A stretch of DNA of 64,000 nt from Arenimonas fontis (GCF_008386465.1 NZ_VUOD01000002.1:62001-126000), one strand, 5' to 3'; positions 1 through 9,145 are shown, numbered from the stretch's first letter. The notes: generated by a model from the letters alone, not told the origin. Made by a program: numbers and translations.

Positions 1-908
1 CGCAGGTTGCGGGCGAAACGGTCCACCGTCTCCGCCGGCACTTTGCCGATGGCCAGCACCTGCCAGCCATCGCTCCAGAAAGCGCGGGAATGCACGGCGC
101 CGCGTCGCCGGGCGTCGCTGCCGTGCAGCCCGGCCGGCACCGGCTCGACGTACACCGACACGCTGGCCAGACCGTCGCTGTAGAGCAGATGCGCGCCGCC
201 GCCGTGTGCCCGGGCGGCACGGAGGGCAAAACCGGGCGGCGGCGACCGGACCCGCCAGGCGAGGGCGTTCTCCGCCGGCGATGTCGGCTGCCGCGCCGGC
301 GCCGGCACCGGGGTCGCCGGCGCGCTGGCGGTCAGCTCCCGATCGTCCGGGCGCACGCCGAGCTCCAGTTCGGTAAAGGCCACCCGCTCGACGGCCCTGC
401 CCTCGGCATCCAGCAGATCCACCCGCAGGGGCAGCCCGCTGTCCTGCTCCAGCCACAGCCGGTAGCCGTAGCGCCAGCGGTCGGTCGCGCGCACGTCGAC
501 GATCCGGGCGGCATGGCCGGCCACGCGACCCTGACCCCCGAGGGAAATATCGTATCCCCTGGGCAGTTCGCCCTCGCCCAGCGCGATCGCGGCCCGCAGG
601 TGGCCATTGCCGTCCAGCGCGTAGGCAGCATCACCCCCGCCGGTACCGACGCAGACTACCCGGTCGCCGTCGCGCACCAGCTCCCGCGGCGGTCCGCTCA
701 GCGCCACCAGCCGCTCGCGTTCGCGGCCGTCGTCGTTGCGATGGAACACACGCAGGGTTTCCATGCGGCCCTCGGCCACCACCACCAGGGTTCCGCGATA
801 GTCCAGGCCGCGCAGGGCCGGCCCGATCCTGGCCAGCCACGCCCCGGCCGCCAGCGCCTGCAGGGGCAGCGCCAGCAGCGCAGCCAGCAGGAAAAGCCTG
901 CGCCTCAC
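1..908 (-). CDS. rseB: RseB/MucB, sigma-E regulatory protein (C-terminus cut by window edge)
   Basis: Periplasmic regulator that binds the periplasmic part of RseA and shields it from the first protease of the sigma-E release cascade. The frame starts with GTG at 908 overlapping the rseA stop, and opens with a basic-hydrophobic signal peptide (RRRLFLLAALLALPLQALAA). The mature part has the MucB/RseB fold pattern: LDYRGTLVV near the start, a VDLLDAEGR segment in the middle and a C-terminal SVYVEPVPAG region. About 302 codons are inside the window, against a family length of about 320, so only the last residues are missing. It is third in rpoE-rseA-rseB and translationally coupled to rseA. A mucD/degP-like protease gene may follow beyond the edge, which cannot be seen. 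Confidence 0.88.
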   Translation of the reverse strand, partial: MRRRLFLLAALLALPLQALAAGAWLARIGPALRGLDYRGTLVVVAEGRMETLRVFHRNDDGRERERLVALSGPPRELVRDGDRVVCVGTGGGDAAYALDGNGHLRAAIALGEGELPRGYDISLGGQGRVAGHAARIVDVRATDRWRYGYRLWLEQDSGLPLRVDLLDAEGRAVERVAFTELELGVRPDDRELTASAPATPVPAPARQPTSPAENALAWRVRSPPPGFALRAARAHGGGAHLLYSDGLASVSVYVEPVPAGLHGSDARRRGAVHSRAFWSDGWQVLAIGKVPAETVDRFARNL

Positions 909-1570
909 CTGCCGTCGCCCTCCGCGACCGTCGCCGCGGTCGCTTCCCCGACCACCGGGTCGCCTGCGTCGTGCGCCACCACGTCCACGTAAGGCATGAA
1001 GCCGCCCAGGCCCTGGTCGCCGACCAGGGCATTGTGGCGGACCAGGTAGGCCTCCATTTCACGGGCGCCCGGCGCCAGCGGCGAACGCGGCCAGGGTTTG
1101 GCCTGCGGTCCCCCGGCGACCGCCAGGGTCGCCGGACGCGGATCCGGCGACACCGGCCCCAACGCCGGCGCGACCAGGGGCGCCGCCTCTCCGGCCAGGG
1201 CCGGGGCGTCCGGCAGGCCGGGTCCCGGCTCCCGCCCGGCCATTCGCGGCAGCAGTGCCGCCAGGACCACCGCAGCCGCCAGGCCCAGCGCCCACGGCCA
1301 GGACCGTCGGCGGTCCGGAATCGCGGTCGACGCCGCCAGCCGCTCGCCCAGGCGGGCCGGCCACCCCGCCGGCATCAGGCGCAGCGGTTGGCCGCGCAGG
1401 CAGGCCGAGGCCAGCTGCCACCGCTCCCACAAGGCCCGCAGATCGGGGTCATGGGCCAGACGCCGCTGCAGGAAGGCAGCCTGATCAGGCGGCAGTTCGC
1501 CGTCCATCCAGGCACACAGCTGCTCGCGCAGGTCGGCGGGAAGCTCTTCATGGCGCTGATCGCGGTTCAT
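905..1570 (-). CDS. rseA: RseA/MucA, anti-sigma-E factor
   Basis: Inner-membrane anti-sigma factor of 221 residues that holds RpoE inactive until envelope stress triggers its proteolysis. Residues 8-60 form the cytoplasmic anti-sigma domain, with the family pattern LSAWMDGEL-like at 18-26 (CAWMDGEL here) and a helical DPDLRALWERW segment. A single membrane span lies at about 91-109 (WPWALGLAAAVVLAALL), followed by a periplasmic Pro/Ala-rich region that binds RseB. The start ATG overlaps the rpoE stop (ATGA at 1567-1570), giving translational coupling. The length is typical for the family (E. coli RseA is 216 residues). The call rests on position and domain layout, because the family diverges strongly in sequence. 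Confidence 0.9.
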   Translation of the reverse strand: MNRDQRHEELPADLREQLCAWMDGELPPDQAAFLQRRLAHDPDLRALWERWQLASACLRGQPLRLMPAGWPARLGERLAASTAIPDRRRSWPWALGLAAAVVLAALLPRMAGREPGPGLPDAPALAGEAAPLVAPALGPVSPDPRPATLAVAGGPQAKPWPRSPLAPGAREMEAYLVRHNALVGDQGLGGFMPYVDVVAHDAGDPVVGEATAATVAEGDGR

Positions 1571-2160
1571 GGGCGCACTCGCTCGTGTTCCAGCAGGGGG
1601 CGCAGGCGGGCGTCGATCGCCTCGCGGGCGCGGAAGATGCGCGAACGGACGGTGCCGATCGGGCATTGCATCAGTTGCGCGATCTCTTCGTAGCTCAGGC
1701 CATCCACCTCGCGCAGGGTGATGGCCTGGCGCAGCTCCTCGGGCAGCTGCGCCACGGTGTCGGCGACCGCCTGTTCGATCTCCTGGCGCAGCAGCTGGTG
1801 CTCGGGCGTGTCGTGATCGTGCAGGCGGGCGGCCACCTCCAGGTGCTCGGCCTGGTCGGCGGCCAGATCGCTGGCCGGCGGACGCCGCTTCCGGGCGACC
1901 AGGTGGTTCTTGGCGGTGTTCACGGCGATCCGGTACAGCCAGGTGTAGAACCGGGCGTCGCCGCGGAAATTGGGCAAGGCCCGGTAGGCGCGGATGAAGG
2001 CATCCTGGACCACGTCCTGGCATTCGGCATGGTCCGGCACGAACCGGGCCACCACGGCGCCGATCCGGTGCTGGTACTTGCGCACCAGCAGGTCGAAGGC
2101 CGCGTTGTCGCCGGCTTGCACACGTCCGACCAGTGCCAGGTCCAGTTCTTCGTCGCCCAT
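1567..2160 (-). CDS. rpoE: RNA polymerase sigma factor RpoE (sigma-E/AlgU)
   Basis: ECF sigma factor of 197 residues that directs RNA polymerase to envelope-stress promoters. Region 2 is clear (DLLVRKYQHRI, then DVVQDAFIRAYRAL and FYTWLYRIAVNTAKN), and region 4 follows with the helix-turn-helix (LREVDGLSYEEIAQLMQCP, then GTVRSRIFRAREAI). These match sigma-E/AlgU nearly residue for residue. The start ATG at 2160 is preceded by a GGAG about 11 bases upstream. An upstream in-frame ATG would lengthen the protein but lies beside the promoter and is unlikely. The gene is autoregulated by sequence: a consensus sigma-E promoter sits at 2198-2225. It is followed by rseA in an ATGA overlap. Confidence 0.96.
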   Translation of the reverse strand: MGDEELDLALVGRVQAGDNAAFDLLVRKYQHRIGAVVARFVPDHAECQDVVQDAFIRAYRALPNFRGDARFYTWLYRIAVNTAKNHLVARKRRPPASDLAADQAEHLEVAARLHDHDTPEHQLLRQEIEQAVADTVAQLPEELRQAITLREVDGLSYEEIAQLMQCPIGTVRSRIFRAREAIDARLRPLLEHERVRP

Positions 2161-2197
2161 CCGGGCCGCTGCTCCCGCGGCCGTCCAGGCCGCACCG

Positions 2198-2225
2198 TGT
2201 GACATCACCGTTCCGGGAAAGTTCC
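2198..2225 (-). promoter_or_regulatory. sigma-E (RpoE)-dependent promoter of rpoE-rseA-rseB
   Basis: On the minus strand, GGAACTT (2219-2225) is followed by a 16-base spacer and TCACA (2198-2202). This matches the sigma-E consensus GGAACTT-N16-TCNNA. Transcription would begin about 30 bases before the rpoE ATG at 2160. It is the expected autoregulatory promoter, found by reading rather than by search. Confidence 0.82.
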
Positions 2226-2310
2226 GCCGGCCGTTTGCTCGGCGTTGACCCTCCGGGGCTCGGCCCGGATGATACGGAACTCCTTCCCTACCCCGACGTA
2301 CGGAGCCGCC

Positions 2311-4350
2311 ATGTTCGACGGACTTCGCCTGCAGCACTGGAAGCCGGAAGCCCGGCAGGACGGCATCATGCTGCTGCGCCTGGACCGCGCCGACCTGGGC
2401 GTGAATGCCCTGAACCGGGCGGTGCTGGACGAGCTGGACGCCATGCTCGAGCGCATCGCCCTGGAGCCGCCCAAGGGCCTGGTGATCCTTTCCGGCAAGG
2501 CCGCCGGCTTCATTCCCGGTGCCGACATCAAGGGCTTCGAGCAGATCGCCGCCAAGGGCCAGATCGAGGCCTGGATCCGCCACGGCCAGCAGGTCTTCCA
2601 GCGCCTGGCCGACTTGCGCTGCCCGACCGTGGCCGCCATCCACGGCCATTGCATGGGTGGCGGCACCGAGCTTTCCCTGGCCTGCCGCTACCGGGTGGCC
2701 AGCGACGACGAGAAGACCCGGATCGGCCTGCCCGAAGTGAAGCTCGGCATCTACCCCGGCTGGGGCGGCAGCGTGCGCGCCCCACGCCTGCTGGGCGCGC
2801 CGGCGGCCATGGACCTGATGCTGACCGGCCGCGCCCTGTCGGCGAAGGCGGCCCGGGCCATGGGCCTGGTGGACCGGGTCGTGCCGGCGGCCCTGCTGCT
2901 GGACGAGGCGGTGAAGCTGGCCCAGCGCGGCACGCGGCGGCCGTTCAGGCAACGCTTCCTGGCCTGGGCCAGCAACACGGCGCCGGCCCGCGCCCTGCTG
3001 GCGCCGCAGATGGCCAGGCAGGTCGCCCGCAAGGCACGCCGCGAGCACTATCCCGCGCCCTTCGCCCTGATAGACACCTGGCGTCGCAGCGGCGGCCTGC
3101 CGGTGCAGGCCGCGCTGAAGGCGGAAGCGAAGTCGGTGGTGAAACTGGCCGGTACGCCCACCGCGCACAATCTGGTGCGGGTGTTTTTCCTGATGGACCG
3201 GCTCAAGGGCCTGGGCGGCAAGGACCCCGCCGGGCACGGCATCCGCAAGGTGCATGTGGTGGGCGCCGGCGTGATGGGCGGCGACATCGCCGCCTGGTGC
3301 GCCCTGCGCGGTTTCGAGGTGACGCTGCAGGACCGGGAACTGCAGTACGTGCAGCCGGCCCTGGAGCGCGCCGCCGGGCTGTTCGAGAAGAAGGTCAAGG
3401 ACGAGGGCAAGCGCGCCGAGACCACCGCTCGCCTGCGGGCGGACGTCGAGGGCGCCGGCGTGGCCGAGGCCGACCTGGTCATCGAGGCCATCTTCGAGAA
3501 CCTGGAGGCCAAGCAGGGGCTGTTCGCCAAAATCGAGGAAAGCCTGAAACCGGGCGCCCTGCTGGTGTCCAACACCTCGTCCATCCCGCTGGAGAAACTG
3601 CGCGAGGGCCGCCGCGATCCGGGCCGCTTCGCCGGCCTGCATTTCTTCAATCCGGTGGCGATGATGCCGCTGGTGGAAATCGTCCGGCACGACCGCGTGG
3701 ACGAGGACACGCTGCGCCGTCTGGCCGCCTTCTGCCGCGCCATCGACAAGCTGCCGGTGCCGGTGGCGGGCACGCCGGGCTTCCTGGTCAACCGCATCCT
3801 GGCGCCGTACATGCAGGAGGCGATCATCGCCTTCTCAGAGGGCATCCCCGGCCCGGCGATCGACAAGGCGGCGCTGAAGTTCGGCATGCCCATGGGCCCG
3901 ATCGAGCTGGTGGACACCGTCGGCCTGGACGTGGCCGCCAGCGTCGGCCGGATCATGGCCGAGTTCAAGGGCCAGACCCTGCCGGACGCCTTCAAGGTCG
4001 AGGAAGGCAAGCGTGGCCGCAAGGATGGCCAGGGCCTGTACAAGTGGGAGAACGGCAAGCCGGTAAAACCCGAGCTGCCGAAGGGTTACCAGGCCCCGGA
4101 GGATCTGGAAGACCGGCTGATCCTGCCGTTGCTGAACGAGGCGGTGGGCTGCCTGCACGACGGCGTCGTGGCCGATGCCGACCTGCTGGATGCCGGCGTC
4201 ATCTTCGGTACCGGCTTCGCGCCGTTCCGGGGTGGCCCGATCGCGCACATCCGCACCGTCGGCGCCGAAAAACTGAAGGCGCGCCTGGAGCAGCTGGCCG
4301 GCCGCTACGGTAGCCGCTTCAGTCCGGCGCCGGGCTGGGATTCGCTCTGA
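2311..4350 (+). CDS. fadJ: Bifunctional enoyl-CoA hydratase / 3-hydroxyacyl-CoA dehydrogenase (FadJ type)
   Basis: A 679-residue beta-oxidation enzyme that hydrates trans-2-enoyl-CoA and oxidises the 3-hydroxyacyl-CoA with NAD+. The hydratase half (1-190) carries the oxyanion-hole segments GADIKGF (70-76) and MGGGTE, and both catalytic glutamates (E120 and E142). The dehydrogenase half starts at about 311 with the NAD motif GAGVMGG (318-324) and has the catalytic histidine in LHFFNPV (443-449). A second dehydrogenase C-terminal repeat follows at about 590-670. The ATG at 2311 was chosen because the protein then begins as the family does; an in-frame upstream ATG adds a tail without similarity. 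No thiolase gene (fadI) lies next to it, so the partner must be elsewhere. Confidence 0.93.
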   Translation: MFDGLRLQHWKPEARQDGIMLLRLDRADLGVNALNRAVLDELDAMLERIALEPPKGLVILSGKAAGFIPGADIKGFEQIAAKGQIEAWIRHGQQVFQRLADLRCPTVAAIHGHCMGGGTELSLACRYRVASDDEKTRIGLPEVKLGIYPGWGGSVRAPRLLGAPAAMDLMLTGRALSAKAARAMGLVDRVVPAALLLDEAVKLAQRGTRRPFRQRFLAWASNTAPARALLAPQMARQVARKARREHYPAPFALIDTWRRSGGLPVQAALKAEAKSVVKLAGTPTAHNLVRVFFLMDRLKGLGGKDPAGHGIRKVHVVGAGVMGGDIAAWCALRGFEVTLQDRELQYVQPALERAAGLFEKKVKDEGKRAETTARLRADVEGAGVAEADLVIEAIFENLEAKQGLFAKIEESLKPGALLVSNTSSIPLEKLREGRRDPGRFAGLHFFNPVAMMPLVEIVRHDRVDEDTLRRLAAFCRAIDKLPVPVAGTPGFLVNRILAPYMQEAIIAFSEGIPGPAIDKAALKFGMPMGPIELVDTVGLDVAASVGRIMAEFKGQTLPDAFKVEEGKRGRKDGQGLYKWENGKPVKPELPKGYQAPEDLEDRLILPLLNEAVGCLHDGVVADADLLDAGVIFGTGFAPFRGGPIAHIRTVGAEKLKARLEQLAGRYGSRFSPAPGWDSL

Positions 4351-4359
4351 GCGGCGCGC

Positions 4360-4382
4360 CCCGGCCGCCGGCCGCGGCCGGG
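4360..4382. terminator. GC hairpin between converging genes, possible bidirectional terminator
   Basis: CCCGGCCG (4360-4367) pairs perfectly with CGGCCGGG (4375-4382) across a 7-base loop, in the 60-base gap between the converging fadJ and amidohydrolase genes. There is no T-run on either side, so it is not a canonical intrinsic terminator. The GC-rich background makes chance hairpins common. Confidence 0.35.
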
Positions 4383-4410
4383 ACGCAGGTGGCCGGAGAG
4401 CAGCGCTGGC

Positions 4411-5874
4411 TCAGCCGCCCCAGGCCTTGAGGTTGAGGAACTCGCGGCGCGTCCTGGGGCCGTAGGTGAGGAAGGCGGGATCGGGCCGCTCGCGATAGCG
4501 CTGGCGCTCCTGCGCCACCCTGTCGCCGGCCCCGTGCACGGCCAGCACCTCCTCGGGCACCGGGTACAGCTTCAGGGCGTTCAGGCCGAAGATCTTCGCC
4601 CGTATCGCCGGCGTGATCTCGGGGTAGCCGTAACGTTCGCGGAAGGCCGGCGAGATCTGAAAGGTACGAAAGGCCTGGATCTGGTCCTGCGGGCTGCCGT
4701 ACCAGATCGAATCGGTGCCCCAGAGGATGTTGTCCTCGCCCAGGTGCAGCAGCAGCTTGCCCAGGGTGTGCGCGGCCGAGTCCGGATCGCGCATCAGGAA
4801 GCGCCAGGTCGAGCCCAGCTCGGCATAGACGTTGCCGCCCTTGCCCAGGCCGGCGGCCAGAACCGCGTTCACCAGGCCATCCACGCCGTCGCTGCGCTGT
4901 GGATCGTGCGGACCCTCCGCCCGGGTGGTGACGAAACCGGAGTGGTAGATCAGGAAGTTCACGTCCGGGAAGCGTTTCGCCACCCGGCCGATGTCGGCGC
5001 AGGTACTGTGCTCGTAGCTGCGCGGACCGAAGGGCAGGCCCTTGTGGATGGCGATGTTGCGCACGCCCAGCCGGCGCGCGTTTTCGATCATGGCCAGGCC
5101 GGGCTCGTCGTCCATCCAAAAGCCCCGGCCGTCCGGGCCCCACTGGGTGTAGGTCTTCCAGGCGCTGATCCGGAACCGGCTGGCCAGCCGCTCCATGTCC
5201 TCCAGGTCACCCGGCTGGTTGGGGTTGACCCGTCCGTGCAGATACAGCCGGTGCGTGCCTTCCAGGCGTTCGACGATGGCGGCGGTGGCGGCCGCCTCCT
5301 CGATGGTCAGCGGCTCGCCCTCGCGGGTCGAGGGCACGAAGCTCAGCACCATCAGGTCGGTGTCGGAATCCAGGAAGATGTCGCGCACGAAGGTGTCCGG
5401 CCCGAAACACTGCAGCCGGTCCAGCGGCCCCGGCAGGGCCGCCGCCACGCATCCCTCGGCCTGAAAGCCCGACAGCGGCCGCGCGCCTTCCGGCAGGCGC
5501 CGGGTCCAGGCGCCGGTCGGGTTCACGAAGTGCCCCTGCACGTCGAAGATGAACTCCTTGCCCTCCACCGCCGACGCCGCCGCGGCCTGGTCCAGCGGCG
5601 CCTCCGGCGGCAGCGCGAAGTAACCACCCGCCTTGCCGGCAGCGGCATAGGCGGCGTTCATCGCCGCCAGGGTGGTGGCGGCGCCGCAGGCCGAAACCAG
5701 GAAGTCGCGGCGCGACAGACGCAGTCGCCGGGCGTTGAGGTCGGCCTGCTCCAGGGCGAGATGGCGTGCCTGCAGGTGCTGCGGCTGCAGGGGCACCGGC
5801 TCGAACTCGCCGTTGCTGGTGCTGTCGAGCTTGATCGGCAGGCGCAGGCCTTCCGGATCGTTGCGGCGACGCAT
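4411..5874 (-). CDS. Tat-exported amidohydrolase-2 family metal-dependent hydrolase
   Basis: A 487-residue protein with a twin-arginine signal (SRRDFL at 54-59, then a hydrophobic AAMNAAYAAA stretch ending near 80), so it is predicted to fold in the cytoplasm and be exported. The mature part is an amidohydrolase-2 (ACMSD-like) TIM barrel: FDVQGHF near its start, a central NIAIHKGLPFG strand, IYHSGFV, and a late LWGTDSIWYG. The usual HxH metal pair reads Q-G-H, so the first ligand is altered. An SD sequence (GGAGG) lies 7 bases before ATG 5874 but only 1 base before ATG 5880, which decides the start. The arginine pair sits unusually far from the N-terminus. The substrate cannot be told from sequence, and the gene has no operon partner. 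Confidence 0.8.
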   Translation of the reverse strand: MRRRNDPEGLRLPIKLDSTSNGEFEPVPLQPQHLQARHLALEQADLNARRLRLSRRDFLVSACGAATTLAAMNAAYAAAGKAGGYFALPPEAPLDQAAAASAVEGKEFIFDVQGHFVNPTGAWTRRLPEGARPLSGFQAEGCVAAALPGPLDRLQCFGPDTFVRDIFLDSDTDLMVLSFVPSTREGEPLTIEEAAATAAIVERLEGTHRLYLHGRVNPNQPGDLEDMERLASRFRISAWKTYTQWGPDGRGFWMDDEPGLAMIENARRLGVRNIAIHKGLPFGPRSYEHSTCADIGRVAKRFPDVNFLIYHSGFVTTRAEGPHDPQRSDGVDGLVNAVLAAGLGKGGNVYAELGSTWRFLMRDPDSAAHTLGKLLLHLGEDNILWGTDSIWYGSPQDQIQAFRTFQISPAFRERYGYPEITPAIRAKIFGLNALKLYPVPEEVLAVHGAGDRVAQERQRYRERPDPAFLTYGPRTRREFLNLKAWGG

Positions 5875-5941
5875 GGGCATGCCTCCGGTCGGAACCTAGC
5901 AAGCCTAGCTCGGCCGCGCGCGGACGCAAGCCGCCGCGGGC

Positions 5942-7366
5942 TCAGCCTCGACAACCCTCGAGACGCAGGGTTTGCCCCGGCCGGATGAGATAGGGCTTGC
6001 GCAGGCCGTTGGCCCTGGCCAGGGCTGTCGGCCCTTGGCAACGATAGCGGCGCGAGATTGCGCTCAGGGTGTCGCCTGCCTTGACCCGGTGACTGCCGGT
6101 GCCGGGCAAGGCCGATTGCGCCGGCTTGCGCGCGGCCACCAGGCGTGCCGCCAGCTCGGCCCGCTCGCCCTGCAGGCAATGCTCGCGATAGGCCGGCGGC
6201 ACCGCCACCGGCACGCGCAGCTCGGTACCGGCGGCCAGGCCCTGGTGCGGCTCGTAGCGCGGATTGAGGTTGCGCAGGGCCCGGAAATAGCCGTTGCCCG
6301 GCCCGCCCAGGCAGATCGCCAGCTGGTACAGCGAGGCCGGCTGCTCCAGCCTGATCACCGTGGCGGCGCCCTGCACCTGCGGGAACTCCAGGCCGTAGTC
6401 CTCCGGATGCAGGAACAGCCAGGCCGCGGCCAGCACGTAGGGCACATAGTCGCGGGTCTCGGGCGGCAACTGGCCGTACACCGCCGGATCCCAGAATGGC
6501 TTGCCGCCGGCGGACTCCTTCAGCCGGCGGGCCCGGCCCTCGCCGCCGTTGTAGGCAGCGAGGGCGAATTCCAGCTCGTCGCCCAGTTCGGCGAAGCGCT
6601 CGTTGAAGTACAGCACGCTGGCGCGTGCGGCCAGCTGCGGGTCGTAGCGGGTGTCGAAACCGTCGCGCCAGCCCAGGCCGAAGCGGGCGCCGGTGGCCGG
6701 CATGAACTGCAGCGGCCCGGCCGCGCCGGCACGCGAAACCGCGTGCACGCGGCCGTTGGATTCCTTGGCCAGGATCCCGAACAGCAGCGCCTCCGGCAGG
6801 CCCGCCTGCTCGTATTCGGGCCACATCAGGAAACGCATGTACTGGTAGTTCTCCCAGCTGGTCATCAGGGCGGGGCGCATCCAGGTCAGCCAGTCCATCA
6901 GGGCCGCCTGCACCGGTTCGTTGAGCTCGATCAGCTCGCGCAGGTCGCGGCCACGCAAGGTGGCGACCGAGCGGGCGGCCTCGGGCAGGTGCGCCAGCAC
7001 ACCCTCGCCGGCCCCGGCCTTGTCGCCGTTCTCGCGGCTGAAGCCCTCGCCGCCGCCGGCGGCCTGTTCGGCGCCCAGATGCAGGAGCGCGTCATAGGCG
7101 GCGACGAAGCGGCCGACATCGCAGCCGCGGGTGTCCTGGCAGCGGCCGGCGGCGTCCAGCAGCTGGCCGGCCGCCTGGCGCAGGGTTTCCCGTCCCCGCT
7201 CGCCATCGCCGCCGGCGACCTGTTCCAGGCCCAGGCGATAGGCCTGGCTGGCGTGATCGAGTTCGACGTACAGGGCTTCGGCGCGGGCCTGGCGGCGCGC
7301 CGACGCTTCGGGGCTGGCCAGCGCCAGCAGCAGGGCCGCCAGGGCCAGGCATCGGGACAGGGGCAT
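5942..7366 (-). CDS. Lytic transglycosylase with LysM domain (MltD-like)
   Basis: A 474-residue exported murein lytic transglycosylase that cleaves the MurNAc-GlcNAc bond. Residues 1-23 form a signal peptide ending in ASA. The SLT domain spans about 186-285: catalytic E202 in LAKESNG, the GPLQFMPATG segment at 217-226, and the conserved AAYNGGEGRARR (270-281). A C-terminal LysM (about 428-472, HRVKAGDTLSAISRRY and IRPGQTLRLEG) binds peptidoglycan. A weaker LysM-like stretch lies before it around 330-375. The roughly 160-residue region between signal and SLT is charged and not recognisable. ATG 7366 was chosen because it begins the signal peptide. A 61-base gap separates it from the downstream amidohydrolase gene. 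Confidence 0.87.
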   Translation of the reverse strand: MPLSRCLALAALLLALASPEASARRQARAEALYVELDHASQAYRLGLEQVAGGDGERGRETLRQAAGQLLDAAGRCQDTRGCDVGRFVAAYDALLHLGAEQAAGGGEGFSRENGDKAGAGEGVLAHLPEAARSVATLRGRDLRELIELNEPVQAALMDWLTWMRPALMTSWENYQYMRFLMWPEYEQAGLPEALLFGILAKESNGRVHAVSRAGAAGPLQFMPATGARFGLGWRDGFDTRYDPQLAARASVLYFNERFAELGDELEFALAAYNGGEGRARRLKESAGGKPFWDPAVYGQLPPETRDYVPYVLAAAWLFLHPEDYGLEFPQVQGAATVIRLEQPASLYQLAICLGGPGNGYFRALRNLNPRYEPHQGLAAGTELRVPVAVPPAYREHCLQGERAELAARLVAARKPAQSALPGTGSHRVKAGDTLSAISRRYRCQGPTALARANGLRKPYLIRPGQTLRLEGCRG

Positions 7367-7452
7367 GTGACGGACTTGCGGAGAAAGCGCAGCGCGCAGC
7401 CTAGCGATGCCCCGGCGCCGGCCGCAAGCGTGGCGCGTTGGCGGGTGACGGC

Positions 7453-7458
7453 TAGAAT
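7453..7458 (+). promoter_or_regulatory. Putative -10 element for the HerA-like ATPase gene
   Basis: TAGAAT lies 33 bases before ATG 7491 and is followed by CCGGCC. The same GC-flanked TAGAATC context recurs before dcd, fdxA, apbC and nnrD in this window. No convincing -35 is seen. Confidence 0.4.
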
Positions 7459-7490
7459 CCGGCCATCCCAGCCGCCCCGGAGCACCACGC

Positions 7491-9002
7491 ATGAGCGACA
7501 TCCTGATCGGCCAGGGCGAGCAGCCCGTCCGCCTGCTCGGCCGCTACGGCAATCGCCATGGCCTGGTCGCCGGCGCCACCGGCACCGGCAAGTCGGTGAC
7601 CCTGATGGTGATGGCGGAGGGCTTCTCGCGTCTGGGCGTGCCGGTGGTGATGGCCGACGTCAAGGGCGATATCGCCGGCCTGGCCGTCGCAGGCACGCCC
7701 AATCCGAAGATCGAGGAAAGGCTGCGCACGATCGGCCTCGAAGGCTATGCCAACGAAGCCAGTCCGGTGGTGTTCTGGGATCTGTTCGGCAAGCTCGGCC
7801 ACCCGCTGCGGACCACAGTGTCCGAGGTCGGCCCGACCCTGATGGGGCGCATGCTCGAGCTCAACGACACCCAGGCCGGCGTGCTCGACATCGCCTTCAA
7901 ACTGGCCGACGACCGAGGCCTGCTGTTGCTCGACCTGGACGACCTGCGCGCCCTGCTCGGCTTCGTCGCCGAAGCACGCAGGGAGATCTCGCAGGCCTAC
8001 GGCCTGGTCAGCCCGCAGTCCATCGCCGCGATCCAGCGCGCCCTGCTGCGCCTGGAACAGGACGGTGGCAAGCAGTTCTTCGGCGAACCGGCGCTGCAGC
8101 TGGCCGACCTGATGCGGCAGGACATGTCCGGGCGCGGCATCGTCAACCTGATCGCCGCCGATCAACTGATCCTGCGTCCGCGCCTTTACTCCAGCTTCCT
8201 GCTCTGGCTGCTGAGCGAGCTGTTCGAGACCCTTCCCGAGGTCGGCGACCTGGATGTGCCGAAGCTGGTGTTCTTCTTCGACGAGGCGCACCTGCTGTTC
8301 GACGACTGCCCACCGGCGTTGCGCCAGCGGGTCGAGCAGGTGGTGCGACTGATCCGCTCGAAGGGCGTGGGCGTGTACTTCTGCTCGCAGAACCCGGACG
8401 ACGTGCCCGACGAGGTGCTGGGCCAGCTCGGCAACCGCGTGCAGCACGCCCTGCGCGCCTTCACCCCGCGCGATCAGAAGGCGGTGCGCGCGGCCGCGGA
8501 GACCTTCGTGCCCAACCCGAACCTGGACGTGGCCCGGGTGATCGGTGAACTGGGCGTAGGCGAGGCCCTGGTCTCCACCCTGCAGGACAAGGGCGTGCCG
8601 ATGCCGGTGCAGCGTACCCTGATCTGTCCGCCGCGCTGCCGGATGGGCACGATCAGCGAGGAGGAACGCGCCGTGGTGCGGGCGCGCTCGCCGGTGGGCG
8701 GCAAATACGATATGCCGCTCAACCGCGACTCGGCCTTCGAGATGCTGGCCCGGCGCGCCCAGCAGGCGGCCGCGCCGGAACCGGCGCCGGAACCGCCCTC
8801 GTCGCCAACTCGTTCCGGCACGCCGGCGCCGCAGGCCGGCAACCAGCCGCGCTCGCGACTGGACGAGTTCCTCTGGGGCACCGGGCGCCGCCAGGGCGCG
8901 GTCGAGACCGCGGCCAAATCCGTGACCCGGACCGTGGCCAACGGCATCGGCCGGCAGATCCTGCGCGGTCTGCTGGGCGGTCTGCTGGGCGGGAAGCGCT
9001 GA
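7491..9002 (+). CDS. HerA-like P-loop ATPase, DUF853 family (YjgR-like)
   Basis: A 503-residue cytoplasmic ATPase of the HerA/FtsK superfamily, DUF853 branch (E. coli YjgR). The Walker A is GATGTGKS (28-35); the strand VVMADVKGD follows at 52-60; the Walker B is [11 protein letters not shown] (260-270) with D264 and E265. An Arg/Gln-rich sensor region includes [15 protein letters not shown] and YFCSQNP. The last 80 residues are Ala/Pro-rich and then end in a glycine-rich [11 protein letters not shown] tail. An SD sequence (CGGAG) lies 8 bases before ATG. The physiological role of the family is unsettled: nucleic-acid translocation is expected from the fold, but the gene stands alone with no nuclease partner. 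Confidence 0.88.
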   Translation: MSDILIGQGEQPVRLLGRYGNRHGLVAGATGTGKSVTLMVMAEGFSRLGVPVVMADVKGDIAGLAVAGTPNPKIEERLRTIGLEGYANEASPVVFWDLFGKLGHPLRTTVSEVGPTLMGRMLELNDTQAGVLDIAFKLADDRGLLLLDLDDLRALLGFVAEARREISQAYGLVSPQSIAAIQRALLRLEQDGGKQFFGEPALQLADLMRQDMSGRGIVNLIAADQLILRPRLYSSFLLWLLSELFETLPEVGDLDVPKLVFFFDEAHLLFDDCPPALRQRVEQVVRLIRSKGVGVYFCSQNPDDVPDEVLGQLGNRVQHALRAFTPRDQKAVRAAAETFVPNPNLDVARVIGELGVGEALVSTLQDKGVPMPVQRTLICPPRCRMGTISEEERAVVRARSPVGGKYDMPLNRDSAFEMLARRAQQAAAPEPAPEPPSSPTRSGTPAPQAGNQPRSRLDEFLWGTGRRQGAVETAAKSVTRTVANGIGRQILRGLLGGLLGGKR

Positions 9003-9145
9003 GGCCACTGCCCGACCGCTCGCAGCCCGCCCCCGCAGGCTGGCAACGGCAGGGCCGGACGCCCGCACCCCCGGGCAGCCGGATGATGGCTTGGGTATCA
9101 TCGCCCCCTTTCGGGCCTCCGCCCGCAAGCAGGGAGTCAGCACGC

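Noticed and set aside
2133-4313. A 726-codon plus-strand frame over fadJ
   Set aside because: Frame-shifted shadow of the fadJ reading frame; Gly/Arg/Pro-rich and motif-free.
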